Origin: an uncultured Actinomycetes bacterium
Lineage (GTDB): Bacteria > Actinomycetota > Coriobacteriia > Coriobacteriales > Atopobiaceae
Assembly (NCBI GenBank): GCA_900314645.1
Contig: OMWB01000013.1
Location: forward strand, 37,149 to 101,148
Length of the DNA: 64,000 nt
Reading direction: 5' to 3'
The notes beneath the pieces were generated by a model. It had not been told where the DNA came from. It saw only the letters and a program-made list of their open reading frames with translations, and did not search any database. Shown here one piece after another: positions 42,077 through 51,046 of the stretch (positions are counted from its first letter, which is position 1; each line of letters begins with the position of its first letter). Made by a program: the position numbers and the translations under genes.

Positions 42077-43333
42077 CTACACCTCGCTGCTGGGTTCGTT
42101 CGAATCGGGCGACTGTTTCTTCTTGCCGCGTCCCCTAAATACGAGAACAAGCGCAAGCGCAGCAACAATCCCAATTGCAACTGGGATGACGATGGGAAAA
42201 CCTCTACTCTCGGATTTCGCTGGTGCTGCTGTAACATCACCCTCCGTGGGCAACGCCTCCACGACAGTCTGGCCAGCCTTGACAAGAGTGCCATCATCGC
42301 TGACGGTCGCTCCGTCATCGAGCATCGCCTGAATCTCCGAGACCGGCTTGCCTGTCGTTGCATGAGCTTTAAGCACGGGGTCGTTGCCGACATAGATCAT
42401 TTTTGACGTATTTTGTCCGGTATAACGATTTGTGACGGTAAACGTGTAAACGCCCTCGTCTGTAAACTCCTCACCATCTCTTGCTGGCTTGTTGAAGCGA
42501 GTATCGGTAACCAACTCGTTTCCGTTGTCAGCAAGCATCTCCTTCTTAACGTCTATGTCCAGATAGCGTGAGCGTGCGAGGTCAAGCCTGAACCCATTCT
42601 CGGTGAAGGCGGTATTCGTAAGCTCGTCGTTCGTCTTTACGTCGAACGGGTACACCATGCAGTTGCCGTTACGCACCTTGAAATTGAACCGCATCGTATA
42701 GTCGGTCACACCAGGAAATATCTCGACGTTTACCCAAGGAAGTCTGCCATGATTCACGTTCTTTATCGAGTAATCTAGCACGACCTCGTAGTCTCCCTCT
42801 TCGAAGGTCTTCACAAACGTGTCGGCGCCTTTCGCCACGCCGTCAAGGTAGTTCGTGTAGACAGTAGGTTCATGCCTGTTGTTCTGGTAGTCCGTATAGC
42901 GAATGATGAGGGAGCCACGACCGAAATCCTGCTGGGGCACACCGAGACGCTGGTCATAGCCATTCGAATCATTGTCAATCGTTACGTTCGCATTGCCGTT
43001 CAGCTGATTGATGTCCTGTTGCAGAATGAACGATAGGGTAACTTCATCACCCACGTTCTTAAGGAAGACGGGCGTTCCACCATCGTCGGTAACCCTCGTG
43101 TAATCGCTAACAAGAAAGCTTCCGAGTTCCCAGCTGTAATGAATGTCGTCCTTACCAATCGGATTGCTCTTTGAATAACCAGTGTCTCGCCCGGCATTCT
43201 CAGCCTCCCCGAGGTAGTATCTCTGTCCCTCTGCACTAGTACCTTCAGCATGTGCTAACGACGGGATGGCTAGAAGTAAAGCTGCCATTGTTGAAACGAG
43301 TAATGCCCGAAAAAGGTCGATTCTGCTTTTCAT
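42077..43333 (-). CDS. Surface-anchored protein leading the toxin operon
   Basis: 418 residues from ATG 43333 (AGGGCGG upstream). Signal peptide residues 1-31 (LLVSTMAALLLAIPSLAHA), a large beta-rich extracellular part (DKHYSWELG-like segments read as IHYSWELGSFLVSDYTRVTD; YDVVLDYS-like strands read as YEVVLDYSIKNVNHG), and a C-terminal membrane anchor (IVIPVAIGIVAALALVLVF) with basic tail RGRGKKK. No sortase LPxTG. The role is unknown; being first in the operon it might present or export the toxin, or be a receptor. Confidence 0.65.
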   Translation of the reverse strand: MKSRIDLFRALLVSTMAALLLAIPSLAHAEGTSAEGQRYYLGEAENAGRDTGYSKSNPIGKDDIHYSWELGSFLVSDYTRVTDDGGTPVFLKNVGDEVTLSFILQQDINQLNGNANVTIDNDSNGYDQRLGVPQQDFGRGSLIIRYTDYQNNRHEPTVYTNYLDGVAKGADTFVKTFEEGDYEVVLDYSIKNVNHGRLPWVNVEIFPGVTDYTMRFNFKVRNGNCMVYPFDVKTNDELTNTAFTENGFRLDLARSRYLDIDVKKEMLADNGNELVTDTRFNKPARDGEEFTDEGVYTFTVTNRYTGQNTSKMIYVGNDPVLKAHATTGKPVSEIQAMLDDGATVSDDGTLVKAGQTVVEALPTEGDVTAAPAKSESRGFPIVIPVAIGIVAALALVLVFRGRGKKKQSPDSNEPSSEV

Positions 43334-43574
43334 ATTGCCGCCCTTTTGAACTTGACGAAAGCTTAAGCTCATTATCGCACTCTTCTTTGCACAGGCCCAC
43401 AGCTAGGAGCTTGGGTGGTTCCCAGTGCCAAAACGAATCAAGACCAACGGCTTTAGGCCAGAAGCCAACTCAGATCAGTACACAAATCGGCTAGCATGAG
43501 TTTTCGTAGAGCATTATTCGCCGTCTTATCATCACGGTATCAAGTCGGCTGGGTTTGCAGCTATAGGAGTTGAA

Positions 43575-44792
43575 ATGGTCAAGTTCGGAAGCTTCTTTGA
43601 CAAAGGAAAGAATCTGGCTGACAAGGCTGCAGATGCAGCAAGTAAGGCCGCGTTAGCGGCTGTTGGCGCTGCGACTGCTGCAGGAGAGGCGTTATCAGAA
43701 TCCGCCGTGGGAGATGCCGCCTCCATCGCTAAGGATAAGGCAGCCGCTCTCGTTAGCTCGGGAACTGAGATTCTGGCTGAGTCAGGCATTATCGATGCAG
43801 CCTCTGCCGCTCGTGACAAAGCATCAGAGTTTGTAGAGCAGAGCGCCGAAGCACTGTCGGGTACCGCAGTAGGCACTGCGGCTCAAGCTGCAAAGGAAAA
43901 AGCCGCCGAGTTCGCCGATCAAGGCGCCGAGTATCTTGGCGTCAACACAGATGACGGTCTGGATGAGTACGATGTCGCAATCATCGAATACAACGCTGCC
44001 TACACTGACATGAGCGACGGGGGCGTGCGCCTCTTTCGTATGCGCGAGCGCTCTGTAGACCTCATCCAGCTCATAGAGCACCTGGTAAACAGCATCGCCA
44101 ACACTCCCAAAGAGTTTCAGACGGACTTTCAGGAAATCGAAACCGAACGCAAAGCTTTCGCCGACGCAGAGCAATTCGCTAAAGAGAAGCTTGATGCAGC
44201 CCGTATAACTGCAGCAGGTGGTGGAGCAGGCGTGGCAGCGGGCGTAGCTGTCGCCAGCATGGCTCCCACAGCAGCAATGTGGGTTGCAACCACATTTGGC
44301 ACAGCTTCTACTGGCGCAGCAATATCAACGCTATCAGGTGCAGCAGCTCACAGTGCTGCGCTTGCATGGCTGGGTGGCGGTGCTCTCGCAGCAGGGGGTG
44401 GAGGCATGGCAGCAGGGAATGCGCTGCTCGCCATGGCTGGTCCGGTCGGATGGTCGATTGCGGGAGCCAGCGTCCTCACGTCAGTCGTTCTCTTTGCAAA
44501 GAAGAAGCATGACATCGCTGAAAAGAAACAGGAAGAGCTCCTGTCTATCAAGAGAAACACGGAAGAACTGAAGGAGCTTTCAGCGGTGATATCGTCCCTT
44601 CTGGCGAAGACCGAATCACTGAGAGACGGCGTAACGGATCGATATAAAGCGGCAATGAGCCTATACGGTGCTGACTATCGAGAGCTTGCACGTGATGCAA
44701 GGCTTGAGCTCGGTGCGCTTGTGAACGACACGCTTGCGCTTGCGAGGCTTCTCAATGAGAGAATTGATGTCGCGGAACAAACCGGTGAGTAG
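43575..44792 (+). CDS. Unknown protein with glycine/alanine-rich hydrophobic core, first of a pair
   Basis: 405 residues, ATG 43575. Residues 1-130: alanine-rich amphipathic repeats (SKAALAAVGAATAAGEALSE; AAQAAKEKAAEFADQGAEYL). Residues about 135-210: helical, charged. Residues about 215-310: long hydrophobic Gly/Ala region (GVAAGVAVASMAPTAAMWVA; LGGGALAAGGGGMAAGNALL; GWSIAGASVLTSVVLFAKKK). The end is coiled coil. The core could insert into membranes like pore-forming or dynamin-like proteins. No nucleotide-binding motif. It is two bases from the next gene and divergent from the toxin operon. Confidence 0.6.
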   Translation: MVKFGSFFDKGKNLADKAADAASKAALAAVGAATAAGEALSESAVGDAASIAKDKAAALVSSGTEILAESGIIDAASAARDKASEFVEQSAEALSGTAVGTAAQAAKEKAAEFADQGAEYLGVNTDDGLDEYDVAIIEYNAAYTDMSDGGVRLFRMRERSVDLIQLIEHLVNSIANTPKEFQTDFQEIETERKAFADAEQFAKEKLDAARITAAGGGAGVAAGVAVASMAPTAAMWVATTFGTASTGAAISTLSGAAAHSAALAWLGGGALAAGGGGMAAGNALLAMAGPVGWSIAGASVLTSVVLFAKKKHDIAEKKQEELLSIKRNTEELKELSAVISSLLAKTESLRDGVTDRYKAAMSLYGADYRELARDARLELGALVNDTLALARLLNERIDVAEQTGE

Positions 44793-44794
44793 CC

Positions 44795-46345
44795 ATGGAC
44801 CCAGCAGGCATTGCAAAAAGCAATCAAGAACAATCAGTCGCTGCTTGGATTAGCTATCTTAACCAGGTACGCATTGACCGAATGATTGAAATGCTCCACG
44901 AGGAGTTCAAGGCGCAAGATATCGACCTCGGTAGAGCTACACGGGAGATGACACGTGCGATTCGCGGCATTAACGAAGTAATCGTAAAGAATGATGGCGG
45001 CACAAGAGGAGTTCACGGGAATATAGCTGAGGTGGCGGAGGCTGGCGTCCGCAATGCAAGAAGGCTCGTTACAGGTAAGAGCAAGATATACGAGAGGCTC
45101 TACGACTTTAGCGAAGACGATCTCAAGCGTGGCAATACCTACCTTCAGATGAAGTTCTCCGAAGCTGGAGGAACGTTTTCTCTTAGTGCTGTTCGGGCGC
45201 ACTTTGCCAAGTATCCAGACTATGTCAAAAACGGTAAGAAATACGTCATACCTCGCGACCACTACGAGACGGTAAAACGGCTCTACACAATGTCAGAGAA
45301 AGAAGCCGCGAGGTTGACACGGTCTAGCGGTGGCCCTTCATATCGTCAATGGCGGCAGGTGCAGGCATTCTTTTCAGAGACTGGCATTTCGCTCAATGAC
45401 ATAGAGCCTTCTGCTTTCGATTATTCGGAGGTCCAGAAAGGCAACATCCGCCACACGATAAGCGCTGAGAAAGCGGGTCTTAAGCAGACTCATGACGACA
45501 GACGCGAGCGAACGCGCTCCGATGCCCTAGCAATGGGATCGGCATCCGTCCAAGAGGGTATAAAGGCGGCTGGTTCCGCCGCTGCAATCGAAAGCGCTAC
45601 GGTATTCGTAACCGCGATAGCCTCCAAGCTCAAGGATGGAAAACGCTTACGTGATCTGGACGAGAACGACTGGATCGAGATCGCCAGTGCATCTGGAAAG
45701 GGTTTTGCCAAAGGCGCTGTACGCGGCGCTTCTGTCTATTTCATTACCAGCTTCAACATAGCAGGTTATGTATCTCAGACTTACAACCTTGCCTCACACG
45801 ACTATGTTGCCAACGCAGTTGACAGCTACGTCTCGATGTCGGGAGTTGCAGCAAGCGCGCTTGTCACGGCATCGTTCGGAGTGGCAGAGCAGGCTCACAG
45901 AATGAGGATGGGCGCTATCGACGAAACGGAGTTCCTCGAGCGCTCTGAGTTGTTATGCCTCGACGCTTCCGTAAGCGCTTTTAGCTCAATTGTTGGACAG
46001 GCTGTCATACCCGTCCCCGTCCTAGGTGCAGTCATAGGGAATACCGTCGGAAATGTGCTCTATCAGATTGCTAAGGATGGGCTAAACGAAAAAGAGCAGG
46101 CCTTGGCTGAAGCCTATATCAAGGAACAGCAGGAACTTGACGCAACGCTTGATGCTCGATACCAAGTGCTCATTGCGGAATTGAACGAAGGAATGAAAGA
46201 GTATCTTGCCCTACTTGATATGGCGCTCTCGCCCGATCCGTCAGAAGCATTTGACGGGTCGATAGCTTTGGCTAAGTCAGTGGGTGTACCAGAAGACGAA
46301 CTGTTGACCACGATGGACGATATTGATGACTTCTTTCTTGTGTAG
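44795..46345 (+). CDS. Unknown protein with hydrophobic C-terminal half, second of a pair
   Basis: 516 residues. Residues 1-100 helical (MIEMLHEEFKAQDIDLGRAT; GVHGNIAEVAEAGVRNARRL). Residues 100-230 contain YLQMKFSEAGGTFSLSAVRA and KKYVIPRDHYETVKRLY. From about 245 on, hydrophobic Ala/Gly stretches (ALAMGSASVQEGIKAAGSAA; AVDSYVSMSGVAASALVTAS; IVGQAVIPVPVLGAVIGNTV) alternate with charged helices. Acidic C-terminus (TTMDDIDDFFLV). No known domain. Presumably works with the preceding protein; neighbourhood suggests conflict or defence. Confidence 0.6.
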   Translation: MDPAGIAKSNQEQSVAAWISYLNQVRIDRMIEMLHEEFKAQDIDLGRATREMTRAIRGINEVIVKNDGGTRGVHGNIAEVAEAGVRNARRLVTGKSKIYERLYDFSEDDLKRGNTYLQMKFSEAGGTFSLSAVRAHFAKYPDYVKNGKKYVIPRDHYETVKRLYTMSEKEAARLTRSSGGPSYRQWRQVQAFFSETGISLNDIEPSAFDYSEVQKGNIRHTISAEKAGLKQTHDDRRERTRSDALAMGSASVQEGIKAAGSAAAIESATVFVTAIASKLKDGKRLRDLDENDWIEIASASGKGFAKGAVRGASVYFITSFNIAGYVSQTYNLASHDYVANAVDSYVSMSGVAASALVTASFGVAEQAHRMRMGAIDETEFLERSELLCLDASVSAFSSIVGQAVIPVPVLGAVIGNTVGNVLYQIAKDGLNEKEQALAEAYIKEQQELDATLDARYQVLIAELNEGMKEYLALLDMALSPDPSEAFDGSIALAKSVGVPEDELLTTMDDIDDFFLV

Positions 46346-46436
46346 CGCGGTTGAATCGGAAGCGTTTTTCTTGGTCGCGCTTTACTGAGGAGATTGATTG
46401 GCAGCCGCCGACTCTACCAGTTCTCCTCACGCACAC

Positions 46437-46472
46437 AAAAAGCCCCACCTTGGCACGATACCAAGGCAGGGC
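46437..46472 (-). terminator. Intrinsic terminator of the 46503 lipoprotein gene
   Basis: GCCC..CCTTGG and CCAAGG..GGGC with a run of A on the plus strand (T on the minus strand), just after the lipoprotein stop. Could also stop the convergent pair at 43575-46345. Confidence 0.75.
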
Positions 46473-46502
46473 CCTCAAGCAGCTATAGCGCCCGCGCACT
46501 CC

Positions 46503-47630
46503 TTACCACGGATTGGCATACACCTCAGCCGTCGCGTAGTCCACGGCATCAAACATCGACGTCGCCTCAAAGGCCTGCGGCTGACCAACCGTAAGGTCGC
46601 TTGAGACGAACGTGGTGTAGCCGCTGATAATCCTCCCGTCGGCGTCCTTCAGGATGCAGACGATCATCGGGCTCTTCACGTCGTTGAAGGTCTCCAGCTC
46701 CACGTCTTCCTTGAGCGTAATCTCACCCGTGGTCTTGAGGTTATCCCAGCTACCTGCCTCGGTGCTCGTGTTTTCAATCAGGTAGTAGTCACCCGGCTGC
46801 GTCGTGGCAAACCAGTCGTCCTCGTCGACCTTTACGGTGATCTCGATGGTGTCCGACTCCTCAACGTCACCGCTGCCAGCCTGGCTTGCCCAGTAGGTCG
46901 TCTCGCCGGGCGCGGTGGAGCCCACAACCCAATCGTCAGAGAAGCGGATGGACCCGTCGGCCTTCCTGCCCACAATGCTCACGTGCGCGAACTCGGGAGC
47001 GGCTCCCTCGTTGGGATTGGTGATCGCAAGGGCATACTCAACGTAGCCATGCGACAACACGTAGCCGTAGTCCTCAAGCACCAGATCCTTGATGTCTGCC
47101 GTCGCCTCGGTCTGCTCCTGCGCCTTGTTCAGTGCTTCCGCCAGGAGTCCGGATTGCTGGTTCGCCTGCTCCATAACCACGTTGGTCGTGTCGCCCTGAA
47201 TGGTGACGTCGAACGAAATCTTACCGCCCGAGTAGCTGAACTCTTTCGAGTCGTCCTGAGAGCAAAGCAGGCCCGTCATCAGCTCTTTATTTGCGATAGA
47301 CGTCCACGTGTAGTCCGCGTCTGAGGTGGGCGCCTCGAAGGTGCCAATCCAGTAATCCGCGTTCATCTCGTCGGTATGGAACCACAGGGCAATGGTGTCC
47401 CCATCGATGGCGCCCATCATGCCCTCGTCGTTTACCGTGCGACCTTCCTGGAGCCACATGCCGTCAAGATTCGGTGCCTGAACCTGGGGTTCTTCGGCAG
47501 GGGCCTCGGCGGTCGTCTCGGCGGGAGCTTGGGTGGTTTCCTGGCTGCCGCCTGAACCCCCACAGGCGAAAAGCGCCAAGGACAGGGCAAGAACACCTGA
47601 CAGGAATACCGCGGAATGGCTGCGTTTCAT
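46503..47630 (-). CDS. Secreted lipoprotein with Glu/Ala/Thr-rich linker
   Basis: 375 residues from ATG 47630. Signal peptide and lipobox LALFAC (Cys 23), a low-complexity linker (about 29-50), then two parts: one beta-rich (LDGMWLQEGRTVNDEGMMGA ... KISFDVTIQGDTTNVVMEQA) and one resembling FxLyA/CARDB-like accessory folds (GYVEYALAITNPNEGAAPEF; ETTYWASQAGSG). It should face the outside on the membrane. Function unknown; similar lipoproteins are common in this class. Confidence 0.7.
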   Translation of the reverse strand: MKRSHSAVFLSGVLALSLALFACGGSGGSQETTQAPAETTAEAPAEEPQVQAPNLDGMWLQEGRTVNDEGMMGAIDGDTIALWFHTDEMNADYWIGTFEAPTSDADYTWTSIANKELMTGLLCSQDDSKEFSYSGGKISFDVTIQGDTTNVVMEQANQQSGLLAEALNKAQEQTEATADIKDLVLEDYGYVLSHGYVEYALAITNPNEGAAPEFAHVSIVGRKADGSIRFSDDWVVGSTAPGETTYWASQAGSGDVEESDTIEITVKVDEDDWFATTQPGDYYLIENTSTEAGSWDNLKTTGEITLKEDVELETFNDVKSPMIVCILKDADGRIISGYTTFVSSDLTVGQPQAFEATSMFDAVDYATAEVYANPW

Positions 47631-47746
47631 TGCGTCCTCCTTCTTGTGAGTTGTTGCATGCTACAGAACACGTCACAAGATATCAGCAGGCCATCCGCAC
47701 TTCCTTAGCTCCCAGCTGAATCAGCAGTTGGCAGCCCGCAACCCAG

Positions 47747-47788
47747 GCGAGTGTTGACCGAAACGGCCACCACAACGTCAACAACCGC
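47747..47788. repeat. 42-bp palindromic repeat (family B copy)
   Basis: Arms GCGAGTGTTGAC and GTCAACAACCGC, two mismatches, 18-base centre. Confidence 0.7.
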
Positions 47789-47878
47789 AGGTAACAGCCG
47801 CGGGATAAGCCGCCTCACCCGTCCCGCGCGGAGCCTGCCTGCCGAACCGGACGAAACTGGCACCTCAATCGACCGGTT

Positions 47879-48066
47879 GAGCTGGTAACCCGCCCGTCCG
47901 GACGTTTGGCAACCGAGTTTGGTCTGGTTGAGCTGGAAACCCGCCCGTCCGGACGTCTCGGGCCCGGTTTGGTCCGATCGAGCTGGAAACCCGCCCATCC
48001 GGACGTTTGACAACCGAGTTTGGTCTGGTTGAGCTGGAAACCCGCCCATCCGGACGTCTCGGGCCC
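47879..48066. repeat. Tandem array of ~51-bp repeats upstream of the 48164 gene
   Basis: Four units start GAGCTGG(T/A)AACCCGCCC at 47879, 47930, 47980 and 48031. Each goes on with (G/A)TCCGGACGT; two variants of the second half alternate (TTTGGCAACCGAG-like and CTCGGGCCCGG-like), so the array is a ~101-bp unit present twice. TCCGGA is palindromic. It ends about 100 bases before the alpha-CTD-like gene. Confidence 0.75.
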
Positions 48067-48163
48067 TCCATCGCTTGGTCACGCGCCAGCACAGAGAACC
48101 AAATTGTCATACTGCTCATAGCACTTCGAGTCCTTGAGCGCTTAAGATGCGTATTATTACGTC

Positions 48164-50707
48164 TTGCGACTCTTACAAAACCGTACTTCGAGTGATTGGT
48201 CGAGCAGGTTGGATCCAGACAGTGAAAGACGCGAAGGGCTCTCGGTTGAACGAGGTCGGATCGACCTTGCTTCGATCGACCTATGCACGCTCCGCATAGG
48301 CAGCGAGGCAAAAGACACCCTCTCGCACTTTGGCATCCAAACCGCACAGGACCTTTCTCGTTTCAGGCGAGAAGAACTGACAGAGCTCAGGCACGTCAAC
48401 TATGTGACGCTAGACGTGATGGAGGAAGGGATAACAAGAAGCCTCGGCAAGCAATTCTGGATTCAGGGCAAACGACGCTCGACCAACGGGCGCGCCTTGA
48501 TGACGGAAGAGATGCGTAAGCTTGACGTCCCCATTGACAGGCTGGATGTGGATGCTGTCACGAAGGCCAAGCTAAGCAGCGAGTCGTTCCACACGTGCAG
48601 GCAGCTTGCCTGCGTCTCGAAAGACGCGCTCCTTGACTGCCCGGGCATTGACCTTGAGAAGGCCTTCGAGCTTGAGGCGGCGCTCGGCAAACTGCTCAAA
48701 AAGCGTGTCTTCACAGGCTGCTACGCGGGCGAGGTTCCTTGGATCGTCGAAGGAGAAGAGCCGTTTCCCTGGAGGCTCGACCACAAGGAAGCGCAGCCTG
48801 ACGCATCGGCCGTGTCTACTGGCCAAGACGCAGACCCAACGCCCAGCATCAGCCCAACGGTTACCTTCGACGACGGTGTAAGCCAGACAAGAGCCGTAAA
48901 AAAGCGAGGCCACGCTCGTCTCGCAGACGCGATTCTCAGACTTGCCCACCGTAACACGGAGTACTCGGCCAGCTTCTTTTACGAGGCGCTCACTCCGCTC
49001 CGGCAAGAGCTTAGCCTTCATGACATACAGGAGTTCTACAACGCGGCAAAGACTGCGCTCTCTGACCGAAGCGACGTCACGTTCACGACTGGCCGCATCA
49101 TGCGCTTTGGCAGGTGTGACCGAGAGACGCAGATACTCAAGCTGCTCCGTGAGCTCGGTAGGGTTACGCCCGAGCAGCTTGCCCAGGAATACAGCACGCG
49201 TTACGGAGTCAGCGAACAGACCGTATCCGCGTGGCTCGCGCGCATGAAGTTGTACCAAAAGGGCACCTACCTCGATGTCAAGCATGGCTCAGAGTCGAAG
49301 ACGCGAAGCCGCGGGACTGCGCCACGCGGCACATCAACAAGACAAGACGCCGGGATTCCCGAGCTCTCATCCACCGCACGGCGGAAGATCAAGACGGCAA
49401 TCCTGGATCTTGTGAATTGGAACACAGAGTACTCGACCGACTACTTCTTTGCCCGACAGCAGACCCTTCTCCGAAGCGTTGGCGTCGACGACGCGCAAAC
49501 GTTCTATCTCCTAGCAAAGGATCTCTTCTCGGAAAACGGCGGGGTCACCTTCCCCATCGCTGGAAGAATCATTCGCTTTGGGCTATGCAACAGGGACAGG
49601 CAGATTGAGGACCTCTTAAGGACACGCTACCCCATTGCCGTGGACGACTTCGTGAAGTCGTATTCCCAGGCCTACGGCGTAAATGAGGAGTCCATCTATG
49701 GGTGGCTCTCGTGTATCGACAGGTATCGCCATGATGGCGTGCTCGACCTCGACTACACCGGAACGGACACCGCAACGCCGCCAACGGGCCTGGTGACGTC
49801 CGCGCTAGAGCCACTCCGCACACATGGGACAGCCAGGCCTAGAAAGGCGGAAGACACAGAGCTGGAGCTCGCGCTCAGGATCGTCGACTCGGCACAGTGG
49901 AACAAGGAGTACTCGACCGACTACTTCTACAACACCTTTGCCTCCCAGTCTCGCGGATTGGGCGCGAGGGGCATCCATGAGTTCTACGCGCTCGTCAAGA
50001 CCGCCCTCTCCGGATACAGGGGCATCGGTTTCCCCGCGGGCCCCAGGCTCATCCGCTTCGGCCTGTGCAACAGACCCGAGCAGATGGTCGGGCTTCTGAA
50101 GGAACTCTCGCCCGTCAGCGTGGACGAGTTCGTCGCTGAGTACACCAAGCGATACGGCGTCCCCGCGAGAACCGTGCGTGAGTGGCTTCCCTACGTAAGC
50201 CAATATCGCCGTGGGAACCTGCTCGACATGAGCGTGGAAGCGCCCACGCCATCGAAGAGCCAGAAGGCATCGAACGGGCAACGCCTTGCAACCGCGATGC
50301 TTGACCTCGCCCAATGGGGTAAGGAGTTCTCCACAGACCACTTCTATGAGAACTATCCGTCGCTGGTACAAGTCGCGGGCGCCCATGATGCCGACGAGTT
50401 CTATGAGCTGGTCAAAGGCTGCCTGTCCTGGCGCAGAGACATCACCTTTCCCGAAGGCCCGCGTCTCATCCGTTTTGGCACGTGTAGCAGGACAACACAG
50501 ATCATTAGCCTGCTGAACGAGCTCTCGCCAGTCAGCGTCGAAGACTTTGTGCGTGAGTTCGAGGAGCGCTACGGCATCGAGGAGCAGACCGTTCTCACCT
50601 GGACCTCGTGCATCAACCGATACCGCCATGACGACGTCTTTGACATCTCGCATAGGCCCGAGAGGGTCAAGGAAACGGCTTCGCAACCCAAACCCGCTAC
50701 TAGCTGA
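48164..50707 (+). CDS. Alpha-CTD-like helix-hairpin-helix protein with four tandem ~125-residue repeats
   Basis: 847 codons from TTG 48164; TTG 48209 is an alternative, neither has a good ribosome site. Residues about 34-95 (IDLCTLRIGSEAKDTLSHFG, QTAQDLSRFRREELTEL) and about 118-180 (LAC-VSKDALLDCPGIDLEKA) resemble the helix-hairpin-helix of the RNA polymerase alpha C-terminal domain. Then four repeats at about 251-372, 404-531, 567-690 and 704-829. Each has N(T/K)EYSTDYFY, an EFY-LxK helix, FPxGxRxIRFGxCxR, a QI-LLxEL helix and a helix-turn-helix-like FVxxYxxxYGVxExTVxxWL followed by YRxxxxLD. Charged linkers separate them. No enzyme motif. A DNA-binding scaffold or transcription factor is the best guess. 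Confidence 0.7.
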   Translation: MRLLQNRTSSDWSSRLDPDSERREGLSVERGRIDLASIDLCTLRIGSEAKDTLSHFGIQTAQDLSRFRREELTELRHVNYVTLDVMEEGITRSLGKQFWIQGKRRSTNGRALMTEEMRKLDVPIDRLDVDAVTKAKLSSESFHTCRQLACVSKDALLDCPGIDLEKAFELEAALGKLLKKRVFTGCYAGEVPWIVEGEEPFPWRLDHKEAQPDASAVSTGQDADPTPSISPTVTFDDGVSQTRAVKKRGHARLADAILRLAHRNTEYSASFFYEALTPLRQELSLHDIQEFYNAAKTALSDRSDVTFTTGRIMRFGRCDRETQILKLLRELGRVTPEQLAQEYSTRYGVSEQTVSAWLARMKLYQKGTYLDVKHGSESKTRSRGTAPRGTSTRQDAGIPELSSTARRKIKTAILDLVNWNTEYSTDYFFARQQTLLRSVGVDDAQTFYLLAKDLFSENGGVTFPIAGRIIRFGLCNRDRQIEDLLRTRYPIAVDDFVKSYSQAYGVNEESIYGWLSCIDRYRHDGVLDLDYTGTDTATPPTGLVTSALEPLRTHGTARPRKAEDTELELALRIVDSAQWNKEYSTDYFYNTFASQSRGLGARGIHEFYALVKTALSGYRGIGFPAGPRLIRFGLCNRPEQMVGLLKELSPVSVDEFVAEYTKRYGVPARTVREWLPYVSQYRRGNLLDMSVEAPTPSKSQKASNGQRLATAMLDLAQWGKEFSTDHFYENYPSLVQVAGAHDADEFYELVKGCLSWRRDITFPEGPRLIRFGTCSRTTQIISLLNELSPVSVEDFVREFEERYGIEEQTVLTWTSCINRYRHDDVFDISHRPERVKETASQPKPATS

Positions 50708-50733
50708 ATCAGCAAGTAGCCCTCTCCCTCCAT

Positions 50734-50775
50734 GCGAATGTTGACCAAAACCGCCACCGCGATGTCAACAACCGC
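50734..50775. repeat. 42-bp palindromic repeat (family B copy)
   Basis: Arms GCGAATGTTGAC and GTCAACAACCGC. The spacer 50708-51046 (about 340 bases) has no gene; besides this and the next copy it holds fragments like CGTCCGATTGCGCTG. Confidence 0.75.
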
Positions 50776-50842
50776 AGGTAACAGCCGCCGAAGGAGCAGC
50801 GCTTACCTCTCCCCCACGGCCACAACCGTTGCCGTGACCCAT

Positions 50843-50884
50843 GCGAATGTTGACCAAAACCGCCACCGCGATGTCAACAACCGC
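50843..50884. repeat. 42-bp palindromic repeat (family B copy)
   Basis: Identical to 50734-50775 in both arms and centre, 109 bases further, so this pair comes from a local duplication. Confidence 0.75.
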
Positions 50885-51046
50885 GGGAGGTGGCCTCTAA
50901 CGTCCGATTGCGCTGCTCACCTGCCTAACCAGACGAAACTGGCCCGCCAATCGTCCGGTTGGGCAGCTCGCCCGCCCGACCGGTCGATACCGGCTCCCAC
51001 AGACCCCTAAACTAACTCTCAGGCATCTCCATTCAAAGGAGCCCTC

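Larger units (their letters stand above)
47631..48163. other. Repeat-filled spacer upstream of the alpha-CTD-like gene
   Basis: About 530 bases without a gene, holding one family B palindrome (47747) and the tandem array at 47879-48066. The last 100 bases (48067-48163) are AT-richer and should contain the promoter of the 48164 gene. Confidence 0.5.

Noticed and set aside
47879..48066. Possible CRISPR array
   Set aside because: The units are joined without unique spacers, vary in two alternating forms, and no cas gene is present.
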